Below the pieces are notes generated by a model. The model did no database searches, was not told the origin of the DNA, and worked only from the letters and a program-made list of their open reading frames with translations. From Nocardioides panacisoli (GTDB lineage: Bacteria; Actinomycetota; Actinomycetes; Propionibacteriales; Nocardioidaceae), in contig NZ_CP080409.1 of NCBI RefSeq assembly GCF_019448235.1, positions 2,542,001 through 2,606,000 of the forward strand: 64,000 bases of DNA, given 5' to 3'. Numbering within the stretch: position 1 is the stretch's first letter; every line of letters begins with the position of its first letter. Positions 17,073 through 25,880 of this stretch are shown here, piece by piece. The translations under genes were made by a program, and so were the position numbers.

Positions 17073-17250
17073 TCGAGCAGCCGTCCGGCCGAGCTCGCGA
17101 GGCCGGAACCGGCGTGCCGAGACCTCCCCGAACCGCAGACGACGACGCGGGCCATGCAGCCGGGATCGGATCGAGCAGTCGTCCGGCCGAGCTCGCGAGG
17201 CCGGAACCGGCGTGTCGAGACCTCCCCGAACGCAGACGACCACGCAGGCC
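17073..17250 (-). repeat. Two direct 98-bp repeats of family A
   Basis: TCGAGCAG starts the units at 17073 and 17171, giving a 98-bp period; the second copy runs to about 17250. The units are over 90% identical. Read on the minus strand each contains GGTCTCGACACG, GGCCTCGCGAGCTCGGCCGG and CTGCTCGA, the same word order as the repeat at 25335-25447. Confidence 0.75.
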
Positions 17251-17382
17251 ACGCTGCCGACGCGGGGCCGGGCGCCGAGCCCTGCTCCATGAGAACTCCT
17301 TCATCAGCGGCTCACGGTGGACTCACCCGGCGTGCGGAGACTGGCGTCGCCATCGAGACCCGAGATCCAGGAGTGAGTCCCC

Positions 17383-17775
17383 ATGACCAGCATCCGACGC
17401 GCCACCGCCACCCTCGGCGCCGCCGCCCTGCTCGCCGCCCCGGTGAGCATGCTGGGCGCCGCGCCGGCCAGCGCCGGCCCCGAGAAGGACCGCGAGTTCC
17501 GCATCGCCGGGGCCGAGGTGGACTTCGAGGTGGAGAAGGACGACGGCCGGTTCGAGGTCGACGTCGACCTCGACGACGCCCGCCCCGGGACCAAGTGGCG
17601 GGTGGTCCTGCGCCACGACGGCCGGACGTTCCACAACAAGGTGCACCGCGCCGACGGTGACGGCGAGGTCGACGTGGACAAGAAGCGCCGCAACACCCGT
17701 GGCGCCGACGTCTTCAAGCTCACCGTGAAGCGGATCGGCGGGCCGAAGAAGGTCCGCACCATCCGCATGCGCTGA
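17383..17775 (+). CDS. Small secreted protein of unknown function
   Basis: 130 aa with a clear Sec signal peptide (MTSIRRATATLG, then a hydrophobic core and APASA-G, cleavage near residue 30). The mature part is about 100 residues, alternating acidic and basic, with predicted strands (FEVDVDLDDA, KWRVVLRHDG, GEVDVDKKRRN, FKLTVKRIGG). It has no cysteines and no domain I recognise. It is monocistronic, with a long upstream repeat region and gdhA 145 bp downstream. Confidence 0.7.
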   Translation: MTSIRRATATLGAAALLAAPVSMLGAAPASAGPEKDREFRIAGAEVDFEVEKDDGRFEVDVDLDDARPGTKWRVVLRHDGRTFHNKVHRADGDGEVDVDKKRRNTRGADVFKLTVKRIGGPKKVRTIRMR

Positions 17776-19278
<1,503 letters not shown>

Positions 19279-19320
19279 GGCGACCAACGTCGGTCCGGGT
19301 CCCGACCGCGCCGGGCGGCC

Positions 19321-19326
19321 TATGCT
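19321..19326 (+). promoter_or_regulatory. -10-like hexamer for a leaderless transcript
   Basis: TATGCT ends 5 nt before the ATG of the arylsulfotransferase-like gene, with no room for a ribosome site. A transcription start on the ATG is likely. Confidence 0.5.
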
Positions 19327-19331
19327 GAGTC

Positions 19332-20804
19332 ATGGCGTACCGGAGGGTGTGGACCCGCGCACTGGCGGCGACCGGCCTGGTGCTGGCGGCTGCCGGCTGC
19401 ACCGGCGACAGCACTGAGGGCGACGAGCCGGCGGAGCCGGTCGCCTGGGACTTCGTGACCCGGCCGGACCTGACGCCCCCACGCATCGACATCACCGACG
19501 TCGGCGAGGGCGCCGGCGAGGCGTCCTCGGCGCTGGTGCTGCTCGGCGTGAAGGACCAGCGGGAGAAGGGCGCGCCGATGAACGGCCCCGTCATCGTCGA
19601 CGCTGCCGGGGCCCCGGTCTGGATCAATCCGCAGGGCGACACCCGGTGGACGTATGACCTGCGGGTGCAGCAGTACCGCGGCGCGCCGGTGCTGACCTGG
19701 TGGCGTGGCGACACCAGTGAGTACGGGTACGGCGAGGGCGAGTTCGTGCTGATGGACCAGCGCTACCGCGAGATCGCGACCGTCACGACGCCGGAGACGC
19801 ACGCGGACTTCCACGACATGACGCTCACCGAGGACGGCACCGCCCTGCTGATCAGCTACCCCGTCGTCGAGCAGGACCTCTCCGACCTCGGCGGCCCGGC
19901 GGAGGGCTACCTGCGCGACTCGGTCGTCCACGAGATCGACGTCGCCACCGGCCGGGAGGTGTTCCGGTGGAGTGCACTGGACAACATCCCGCTCTCGGAC
20001 TCCGAGGCCGAGATCGACCCCGACGAGGGCGAGTCCGGCACCGAGGAGGCGCCGTACGACCCGTATCACTTCAACTCCGTGACCGAGGACGACGACGCCC
20101 TGCTCGTCTCGGCGCGCAACACCCACGCCGTCTACCGGGTGCTGCGCGAGGACGGTGGCCTCGACTGGATCCTCGGCGGACGGAGCAGCGATTTCGAGAT
20201 GGCCGACGGTGCCTACTTCGCCTGGCAGCACGACGCCGAGCGGCAGGACGACGGCACCATCACCCTGTTCGACAACCAGGCGGCGCCCGCGATCGGCGAG
20301 CAGTCCCGCGGGCTGCGACTCGACGTGGACGAGGCGAGCGGCGAGGCGACCATCGTGACCGAGTACCTCCCGCCCGACGGCCGGCTGTCGGAGAGCCAGG
20401 GCAACCTGGAGCAGCTCGCGGACGGCAGCGTCTTCATCGGCTGGGGGTCGCAGCCCTTCTACTCCCACTACGACGCCGACGGCGAGCTGCTGCGCGACGC
20501 CGAGCTCGCCGGCGGCATCAGCTACCGCGCCTACCTCGACGAGTGGGTCGGCCGCCCCGCCGAACGGCCCAAGCTCACCATCGCCGACGGTCGCGGCCAC
20601 GCCAGCTGGAACGGCGCCACCGAGGTCGCGCAGTGGCGCTTCGTCGCCGGCTACGACGCCGACAGCGCCGAGACGGTGGCCGTGGTGGACCGCGACGGGT
20701 TCGAGACCTCCGCGGAGATGCCGGATGCGGCCTACCTGGCCGTGGAGGCCCTGGACGCCGAGGGCGAGGTCCTCGCCACCGCCCGACCGGGCGCCTGGCC
20801 GTGA
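19332..20804 (+). CDS. Arylsulfotransferase (ASST)-like lipoprotein
   Basis: 490 aa. A lipoprotein signal peptide ends in the lipobox LAAAGC (Cys near residue 23), so the protein should be anchored on the outside of the membrane. The body matches the Arylsulfotransferase_2 type of beta-propeller: repeated blades and the conserved stretches THADFHDMTLTEDGTALL, PYDPYHFNSVTEDDDALLVSARNTHAVYRV and the WILGG segment. Family members transfer sulfate from aryl esters or bind similar ligands; the substrate cannot be read from sequence. It is convergent with the Fic-like gene. Confidence 0.8.
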   Translation: MAYRRVWTRALAATGLVLAAAGCTGDSTEGDEPAEPVAWDFVTRPDLTPPRIDITDVGEGAGEASSALVLLGVKDQREKGAPMNGPVIVDAAGAPVWINPQGDTRWTYDLRVQQYRGAPVLTWWRGDTSEYGYGEGEFVLMDQRYREIATVTTPETHADFHDMTLTEDGTALLISYPVVEQDLSDLGGPAEGYLRDSVVHEIDVATGREVFRWSALDNIPLSDSEAEIDPDEGESGTEEAPYDPYHFNSVTEDDDALLVSARNTHAVYRVLREDGGLDWILGGRSSDFEMADGAYFAWQHDAERQDDGTITLFDNQAAPAIGEQSRGLRLDVDEASGEATIVTEYLPPDGRLSESQGNLEQLADGSVFIGWGSQPFYSHYDADGELLRDAELAGGISYRAYLDEWVGRPAERPKLTIADGRGHASWNGATEVAQWRFVAGYDADSAETVAVVDRDGFETSAEMPDAAYLAVEALDAEGEVLATARPGAWP

Positions 20805-20811
20805 GTCCGGG

Positions 20812-21540
20812 TCAGTCCGCGGCGCTGCGCAGCGGGCTCGCGTCCGCGGCGGCGGCGTACGCCTCGGTGGCGTAGAGCAACCAGGAGTGCATGCCCGGGG
20901 TGCCGCCGATGGCGTAGCCCCGCAGATTGGACTCGTACTGCGGCCGCAGCGCCAGGTGCGCCGCCTCCGGCACGACCAGCGACTTCTCGTCCACGCCGCG
21001 GGCGGCCAGCACCAGCCGCTCGGCGGCGCGCGCCACGATGCCGTTGTGGGAGCCGAACGGCGTCGCCGCCATCAGCTCGGCGTGCACCACGGCCGCGACG
21101 GCCAGCGCCGGCGCCTCGGTCTCGGTGGTGAACAGGATGGCGATGGCGCGCAGCCGCTCGGCCGACTCCGCGTCACGCGGGCGACCCAGCCGCTCCTCGG
21201 GCAACGACCCACGGCCCGCCACGGCGTGCAGCCGGGCCAACGCCTGCAGCGGCGTACGCCGCACCACCGGCACCAGCGAGAGCAGCTCTGTGGAGACCCG
21301 CACGGCGTCGGCCGCGATGCCGTCGCCGCGGCCCTCACGCACCTCGGCCAGCTCCGAGGCGGAACCCTCGAGCACGCCGCTGGCGTGGGCACCCCGCAGC
21401 AACGACTCGGCGGTGGTCTCCGGCGACGTACGCCGCAGCCCCCGGTCGCGCAGCACCGCGTCGATGCCGTCACGCGCGCCGGCGAAGCCGGAGGGCACGC
21501 CCTCCAGTCCCACCAACCACTCCAACGGGTCCGCACTCAC
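20812..21540 (-). CDS. Fic-like protein with degenerate active-site motif (Rv3662c-like)
   Basis: 242 aa, alpha-helical, soluble. Near residues 159-170 it reads TPFGSHNGIVAR, which lines up with the Fic core HPFxxGNGRxxR but has lost the catalytic histidine and the GNGR phosphate loop (only Pro-Phe, Asn-Gly and the last Arg remain). It therefore should not AMPylate by the standard mechanism. The mycobacterial relative also neighbours the HAD gene, which supports a conserved, possibly non-enzymatic role. The family assignment rests on the motif and synteny only. Confidence 0.6.
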   Translation of the reverse strand: MSADPLEWLVGLEGVPSGFAGARDGIDAVLRDRGLRRTSPETTAESLLRGAHASGVLEGSASELAEVREGRGDGIAADAVRVSTELLSLVPVVRRTPLQALARLHAVAGRGSLPEERLGRPRDAESAERLRAIAILFTTETEAPALAVAAVVHAELMAATPFGSHNGIVARAAERLVLAARGVDEKSLVVPEAAHLALRPQYESNLRGYAIGGTPGMHSWLLYATEAYAAAADASPLRSAAD

Positions 21541-21641
21541 GCGGAGAAGGCTACTCAGCGGCGTCGCATCGGCGGCGAACGGGATCCGAGCCCGCCGGAA
21601 CCCGGTTGCGACGCGGTCGGGTACGGCGACACGATGCGCCG

Positions 21642-22388
21642 ATGCGGGCGTATGAGGAACTGGTTGCCGAGGCGGAGGAGGCCGACGTCACCGGCTGGGG
21701 ATTCGAATGGCTGGACGGACGCGCCACGGAGGAGCGGCCACCGTGGGGCTACGGACGCGCCCTGAGTGAGCGCCTCGGCTCCGTCGCATCGGCGCTGGAC
21801 ATCGACACCGGCGGCGGCGAGGTCGTGGCCGAGGCCGCCGCGCTCCCTGCCCGGATGGTCGTCACCGAGGGCTGGGCGCCCAATGCCGACCGTGCACGGG
21901 CACTGCTGGGATCACGCGGCGTGGAGGTCGTCGCCACCGACGGTGGCCCCCTCCCCTTTCCGGAGCGGAGCTTCGAACTGGTCACCTCCCGGCACCCGGT
22001 CCGACCGGACTGGGACGAGATCCACCGCGTCCTGGTCCCCGGAGGCCACTACTTCGCGCAGCACGTCGGCCCGGCATCGGCCTTCGAACTCATCGAGTTC
22101 TTCCTGGGGCCGGTCCCCGAGGCCCGCCGTGCTCGCCACCCCGACCACGAGGCCGCAGCCGCCGAGCGTGCGGGACTCGTCGTCGAGACGCTCCGCACCG
22201 CCCGGTGCCGGATGGAGTTCCACGACATCGGCGCGGTCGTGTGGACGCTGCGGAAGTGTCCGTGGTGGGTGCCGGACTTCTCGGTGGCGGCGTACGACAC
22301 CGCGCTCCGGGACCTCGACGAGCAGCTCCGTGGCGGTCAGCCGTTCGTGGCCCACTCGACCCGCCACCTCGTCGACGCCCGTCGCTGA
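21642..22388 (+). CDS. Class I SAM-dependent methyltransferase (divergent)
   Basis: 248 aa. The Rossmann motif I is altered (LDIDTGGGEVVAEAA near 45-60). The later strands are kept: VEVVATDGGPLPFPERSFELVTSRHP and the WDEIHRVLVPGGHYFAQHVGP post-motif. The pattern is that of small-molecule methyltransferases of the UbiE/Methyltransf_11 type. The ATG has CACGAT exactly 6 nt upstream and no ribosome site, suggesting leaderless expression. It precedes a second methyltransferase by 94 bp on the same strand, but the two are different families. Confidence 0.72.
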   Translation: MRAYEELVAEAEEADVTGWGFEWLDGRATEERPPWGYGRALSERLGSVASALDIDTGGGEVVAEAAALPARMVVTEGWAPNADRARALLGSRGVEVVATDGGPLPFPERSFELVTSRHPVRPDWDEIHRVLVPGGHYFAQHVGPASAFELIEFFLGPVPEARRARHPDHEAAAAERAGLVVETLRTARCRMEFHDIGAVVWTLRKCPWWVPDFSVAAYDTALRDLDEQLRGGQPFVAHSTRHLVDARR

Positions 22389-22482
22389 CCGCCGTGCCGG
22401 GCCGACCGTGTCCTGACCCGCCGGTTCCGAGGCTCGCAGGGTGACGCGATCGGGCCGTCCCACCCGTTACCGTTGAGGGATC

Positions 22483-23424
22483 ATGACTCCCTCCGAACCG
22501 CCCGGCACCTCGTTCGGCGTCGTGGTCGACCACTACGACCGCGGCCGTCCCGCCTACCCCGCCGACGCCGTCGACTGGCTGGTCGGCGAGGGTCCGCTGT
22601 CGGTGCTGGAGCTCGGCGCCGGGAGCGGCAAGCTGACCGAGGCGCTGGTCGCGGCCGGTCACGACGTCCACGCCACCGACCCCGACGAGGCGATGCTGGA
22701 CCGACTCGCGGAGAAGCTGCCCGAGCTGCGCATCTCCCAGGCCGGCGCGGAGGAGATCCCCGCACCCGATGCCGGCTACGACGTGGTCATCGCGGCGCAG
22801 TCCTACCACTGGTTCGACCTGGAGCTGGCGTTGCCGGAGATCGCCCGGGTGCTCAAGCGCGGCGGCTTCCTGTCCCTGGTGTGGAACGTCAAGGACGAGC
22901 GGATCCCGTGGGTCAAGCGCCTGGGCCGCATCGTCGGCGAGCAGGAGAAGCTGGGTGGTCCCGGCAAGGAGTTGGAGACCTCGCGCTACTTCGGCCCCAT
23001 CGAGCACCACCAGTTCAAGAACTGGCAGACCGTGGACCGGGAGACGATCCGCGACTTCGCCATGTCGCGGTCCAACATCTCCACGCTTCCCGAGGACGAC
23101 CGGGCCGCCAAGGTGGCCGAGGTCGTCGCCTTCTACGACGAGTACGGCCGCGGCATGGACGGCATGCAGCTGCCCTACGTCACCGAGTGCTTCCGCGCCG
23201 CGCTCGGCATCCGCCCCGAGCCCAAGCTGCCGCCGCAGCCGCCGGCCGAGCAGGCCGGGCCCACCGGCGATGACGACGTACCCACGGAGTCCGCGCCCGC
23301 CCGCGACGGCGGGCCGGCGGTCGCGGGGCCGGAGGAGACCGGCCGCGACGCCCTGACGGACACGGGCAGCATCGACCCGCCCACCGACGACGACTCCGGC
23401 ATGCTCCTCATCGACTTCCGATGA
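22483..23424 (+). CDS. Class I SAM-dependent methyltransferase (Methyltransf_11 type)
   Basis: 313 aa. Motif I VLELGAGSGKLTEALVAAG is near 43-60, then HATDPDEAMLDRL and the AAQSYHWFD motif typical of the TMT1/TAM-like methyltransferases. A disordered, acidic, proline-rich tail of about 60 residues follows residue 248 and is unusual for the family. The gene ends eight bases before the LytS-type kinase, so the three genes 22483-25311 probably form one transcript. Substrate unknown. Confidence 0.82.
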   Translation: MTPSEPPGTSFGVVVDHYDRGRPAYPADAVDWLVGEGPLSVLELGAGSGKLTEALVAAGHDVHATDPDEAMLDRLAEKLPELRISQAGAEEIPAPDAGYDVVIAAQSYHWFDLELALPEIARVLKRGGFLSLVWNVKDERIPWVKRLGRIVGEQEKLGGPGKELETSRYFGPIEHHQFKNWQTVDRETIRDFAMSRSNISTLPEDDRAAKVAEVVAFYDEYGRGMDGMQLPYVTECFRAALGIRPEPKLPPQPPAEQAGPTGDDDVPTESAPARDGGPAVAGPEETGRDALTDTGSIDPPTDDDSGMLLIDFR

Positions 23425-23431
23425 GCAGGTG

Positions 23432-24577
23432 ATGGCCCGCAACAACCGATGGTGGCGCCGGGGCCACCTCGGCAGCGACACCGACCGGGCCACCTTCCGC
23501 GCGCTCCACCAGGCCTCGCTCGCCTCCCCGGCGCTCCGGCTGGGGCTCAACCCCGACAGCGCCGGCCGGGCCGCGCCGCACCTGCGCTCCCTGCTCGGTA
23601 CGCCGGCACTGGCACTGACCGACACCGCAACCGCGCTGGCCTGGGACGGGCTGGGGCACCACCACCAGGACGAGGCGGGCGCGATCGCGGCGGAGATGAT
23701 CGAGGGCGAGGAGGGGTCGGCCGACCACGTGGCCACCCGCACCATCGACCGCGACCGGCTCTCCTGCAAGGCGCCCGGGTGCGAGGTGCGCAGCGGCGTG
23801 GTCAGCCCCCTCGTGGTCGAGGACCGCGTCCTCGGCACGGTGCAGGCGTTCTCGCCGATCCCCACGGCCGGCCTGGTGCGGGCGACCGAGGAGGTCGCGC
23901 AGTGGGTGTCGGGCCAGCTGGAGCTGGCCGAGCTGGACGCCAGCCGCAACCGCGCGATCGAGGCCGAGGTGCGGGCCCTGCGGGCGCAGATCAGCCCGCA
24001 CTTCATCTACAACTCCCTCGGTGCGATCGCCAGCTTCGTGCGCACCGACCCCGACCGCGCCCGTGAGCTGTTGCTGGAGTTCGCCGACTTCACCCGCTAC
24101 TCCTTCCGCCGCCACGGCGAGTACACGACGCTCGCGGAGGAGCTGCGCTCCATCGAGCGCTACCTGCTGCTGGAGCAGGCCCGCTTCGGCGACCGGCTGC
24201 AGGTCACCCTCAACGTCGCGCCCGAGGTGCTGCCGGTGGTGGTGCCGTTCCTGTGCATCCAGCCGCTGGTGGAGAACGCCGTACGCCACGGCCTGGAGGG
24301 CAACCAGACCGGCCACCTCCGCATCGCCGCGCACGACCGCGGCCACGAGTGCGTCGTCGAGGTGGAGGACGACGGGAGCGGCGAGGAGCCCGAGCGCGTA
24401 CGCCGCGCCCTCGCCGGCGACGCCGAGCTGGACTCGGTCGGGCTGGGCAATGTGGACGGGAGGCTGCGCGCAGCCTTCGGGGACGACTACGGTCTGGTGG
24501 TGGAGACCGCACCGGGAGCGGGCACCCGAGTCGTGGTGCGCGTGCCCAAGTTCGCGCCGGGGGTGAGCGCAGGATGA
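23432..24577 (+). CDS. LytS-type sensor histidine kinase (His_kinase/HATPase_c)
   Basis: 381-382 aa with no obvious membrane helix. The N-terminal half looks like a GAF-type sensor and contains two cysteines in DRLSCKAPGCEVRSG, a possible redox or metal site. The phosphoacceptor region is ALRAQISPHFIYNSLGAIASFVR (His near 189), the His_kinase family motif. The ATP domain has QPLVENAVRHGLEG (N box near 276), DDGSG and GLGNVDGRL. It overlaps the response regulator by four bases (ATGA). GTG at 23429 is an alternative start. The likely target is the symporter operon just downstream. Confidence 0.9.
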   Translation: MARNNRWWRRGHLGSDTDRATFRALHQASLASPALRLGLNPDSAGRAAPHLRSLLGTPALALTDTATALAWDGLGHHHQDEAGAIAAEMIEGEEGSADHVATRTIDRDRLSCKAPGCEVRSGVVSPLVVEDRVLGTVQAFSPIPTAGLVRATEEVAQWVSGQLELAELDASRNRAIEAEVRALRAQISPHFIYNSLGAIASFVRTDPDRARELLLEFADFTRYSFRRHGEYTTLAEELRSIERYLLLEQARFGDRLQVTLNVAPEVLPVVVPFLCIQPLVENAVRHGLEGNQTGHLRIAAHDRGHECVVEVEDDGSGEEPERVRRALAGDAELDSVGLGNVDGRLRAAFGDDYGLVVETAPGAGTRVVVRVPKFAPGVSAG

Positions 24578-25311
24578 ACCGAGGTGGGCTGCGCGTGCTC
24601 GTCGTCGACGACGAGCAGCCGGCGCTGGACGAACTCGCCTTCCTCCTCGGCGGCGACGACCGCATCGGCGAGATCGTGTGCTGCCAGTCCGCGACCGAGG
24701 GGCTGCGCACGCTGCGCGAGAGCGACGTGGACTGCGTCTTCCTCGACATCCAGATGCCCGGGCTGAGCGGGCTCGAGCTCGCCGAGGTGCTGGGCCGGTT
24801 CAAGCAGGCACCGCCGGTGGTGTTCGTGACTGCCCACGAGCAGCACGCCGTCGACGCCTTCGACCTCGACGCGGTCGACTACCTGCTCAAGCCGGTGGGA
24901 CGCGAGCGGCTGGCCGAGGCGATCCGGCGCATCGTCAGCGGCAGTGACCGGTCCCGCACGGCCGGTGACACCCAGGTGCCGGTGGAGCGGGGCGGCGTCA
25001 CGCGGTTCCTGGACCGCGGCGACATCACCCACGTCGAGGCGCACGGCGACTACGCACGGCTCCACACCACGGCCGGCGAGAACTACCTGGTCCGGGTGCC
25101 GCTCTCCACGCTGGAGGAGGAGTGGCGCGCCGACGGCTTCTGGCGCATCCACCGGTCGCTGCTGGTCTCGCTCGGCCACGTCGAGGAGGTGCGCACCGAG
25201 AGCGGCCGCACCTCGGTGCGGGTCGGCGACGTCGAGCTGCCCGTCGCGCGACGCCACACCCGTGAGCTGCGCGACGTGCTCGTACGCCGCGCCTCGGGTG
25301 GTGCGTCGTGA
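24574..25311 (+). CDS. LytTR-family response regulator
   Basis: 245 aa. The receiver domain has VVDDEQPALDEL, phospho-acceptor Asp in CVFLDIQMPGLSG (near 54), the T/A switch VFVTAHEQ and YLLKPVGRERL. The LytTR DNA-binding domain is about 140-240 with EAHGDYARLHT, FWRIHRSLLVSL and ELPVARRHTRELRD. It pairs with the kinase upstream by a four-base overlap. By analogy with BtsSR/YpdAB-type pairs it should activate transport of a small carboxylate when the nutrient is sensed; here the obvious target is the 25461-27409 operon. Confidence 0.93.
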   Translation: MNRGGLRVLVVDDEQPALDELAFLLGGDDRIGEIVCCQSATEGLRTLRESDVDCVFLDIQMPGLSGLELAEVLGRFKQAPPVVFVTAHEQHAVDAFDLDAVDYLLKPVGRERLAEAIRRIVSGSDRSRTAGDTQVPVERGGVTRFLDRGDITHVEAHGDYARLHTTAGENYLVRVPLSTLEEEWRADGFWRIHRSLLVSLGHVEEVRTESGRTSVRVGDVELPVARRHTRELRDVLVRRASGGAS

Positions 25312-25334
25312 GCGAGCCGGCATGGGCGTTGCGG

Positions 25335-25447
25335 GGGTCTCGACACGGCCTCGCTGGCGCTCGGCCGGCTCGACCAGCAAGGCCCGCGGCTCGGGCGGCT
25401 CGACCAGCAAGGCCCACGGCTCGGGCGGCTCGACCAGCACGGGGTGG
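25335..25447 (+). repeat. Family A repeat with three 30-bp units
   Basis: After GGGTCTCGACACGGC and TCGCTGGCGCTCGGC come three units beginning CGGCTCGACCAGCA at 25366, 25396 and 25426 (30-bp period; the first two units differ at one base). It fills the 150-bp gap between the response regulator and the symporter small-subunit gene. The spacing is too short and there is no spacer diversity, so it is not CRISPR. Confidence 0.8.
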
Positions 25448-25460
25448 GAGGTAGCCGGCG

Positions 25461-25880
25461 ATGACTGAGGAGAAGCTCGAGCGGGTGCGGGTGACCGCAC
25501 CGCGGCGGCGGACCAGCCAGGCGCCGTACCAGCGCAGCCGCTGGGGCGACGTGCACGAGCAGACGCCGCTGGGCGGGCTCTACCTCCGCTCGCTGCTGCG
25601 CGAGCAGCTGCTGCTCGCCGGACGGATGCTGGGACTGCTGGCGCTGACGCTGGGCACGATCCCGCTGTCGTTCCACCTCTGGCCCGAGCTCGCCGACCGG
25701 CGCCTGCTGGGCCTGCCGGTGTCGTGGCTGCTGCTGGGTGGCGTCGCCTATCCCCTGCTGGTGCTGCTCGGCTGGCGCTACGTGCGCCGCGTGGAGCGCA
25801 ACGAGCGGGACTTCCTCGACCTGGTGCGGGGCTCGGGCCCGGAGCCCCTCGACGACGACCCGCCGCGGGAGGGGTCGTGA
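25461..25880 (+). CDS. Two-helix membrane protein, symporter companion
   Basis: 139 aa. A basic cytoplasmic N-terminus (about 55 residues) is followed by two helices (MLGLLALTLGTIPLSFHLW and VSWLLLGGVAYPLLVLLGW) and an acidic C-terminus with YVRRVERNERDFLDLV. It overlaps the sodium/solute symporter by GTGA. Small two-helix subunits of the DUF485/DUF4212 kind often pair with such transporters. I infer that role here from size, topology and overlap, not from clear sequence identity. Confidence 0.72.
   Translation: MTEEKLERVRVTAPRRRTSQAPYQRSRWGDVHEQTPLGGLYLRSLLREQLLLAGRMLGLLALTLGTIPLSFHLWPELADRRLLGLPVSWLLLGGVAYPLLVLLGWRYVRRVERNERDFLDLVRGSGPEPLDDDPPREGS

Larger units (their letters stand above)
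16767..17382. other. Gene-free, repeat-rich spacer
   Basis: About 615 bp with no convincing gene. Open frames exist on both strands but follow the repeats and lack coding character. It holds a weak stem at 16979-17007, a strong hairpin (17020-17070) and two head-to-tail 98-bp repeats (17073-17250). The last 130 bases form the leader of the secreted-protein gene at 17383. Confidence 0.7.

Noticed and set aside
16861..17386. Several 110-230-codon frames in the spacer upstream of the secreted-protein gene
   Set aside because: They cross the 98-bp direct repeats and the hairpin, their peptides repeat the same words in different frames, and no ribosome site or family is seen.
25366..25440. Possible CRISPR array from 30-bp periodic repeats
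   Set aside because: Units are contiguous with no unique spacers, there are only three, and no cas gene is nearby. The words belong to an intergenic repeat family found at other loci.
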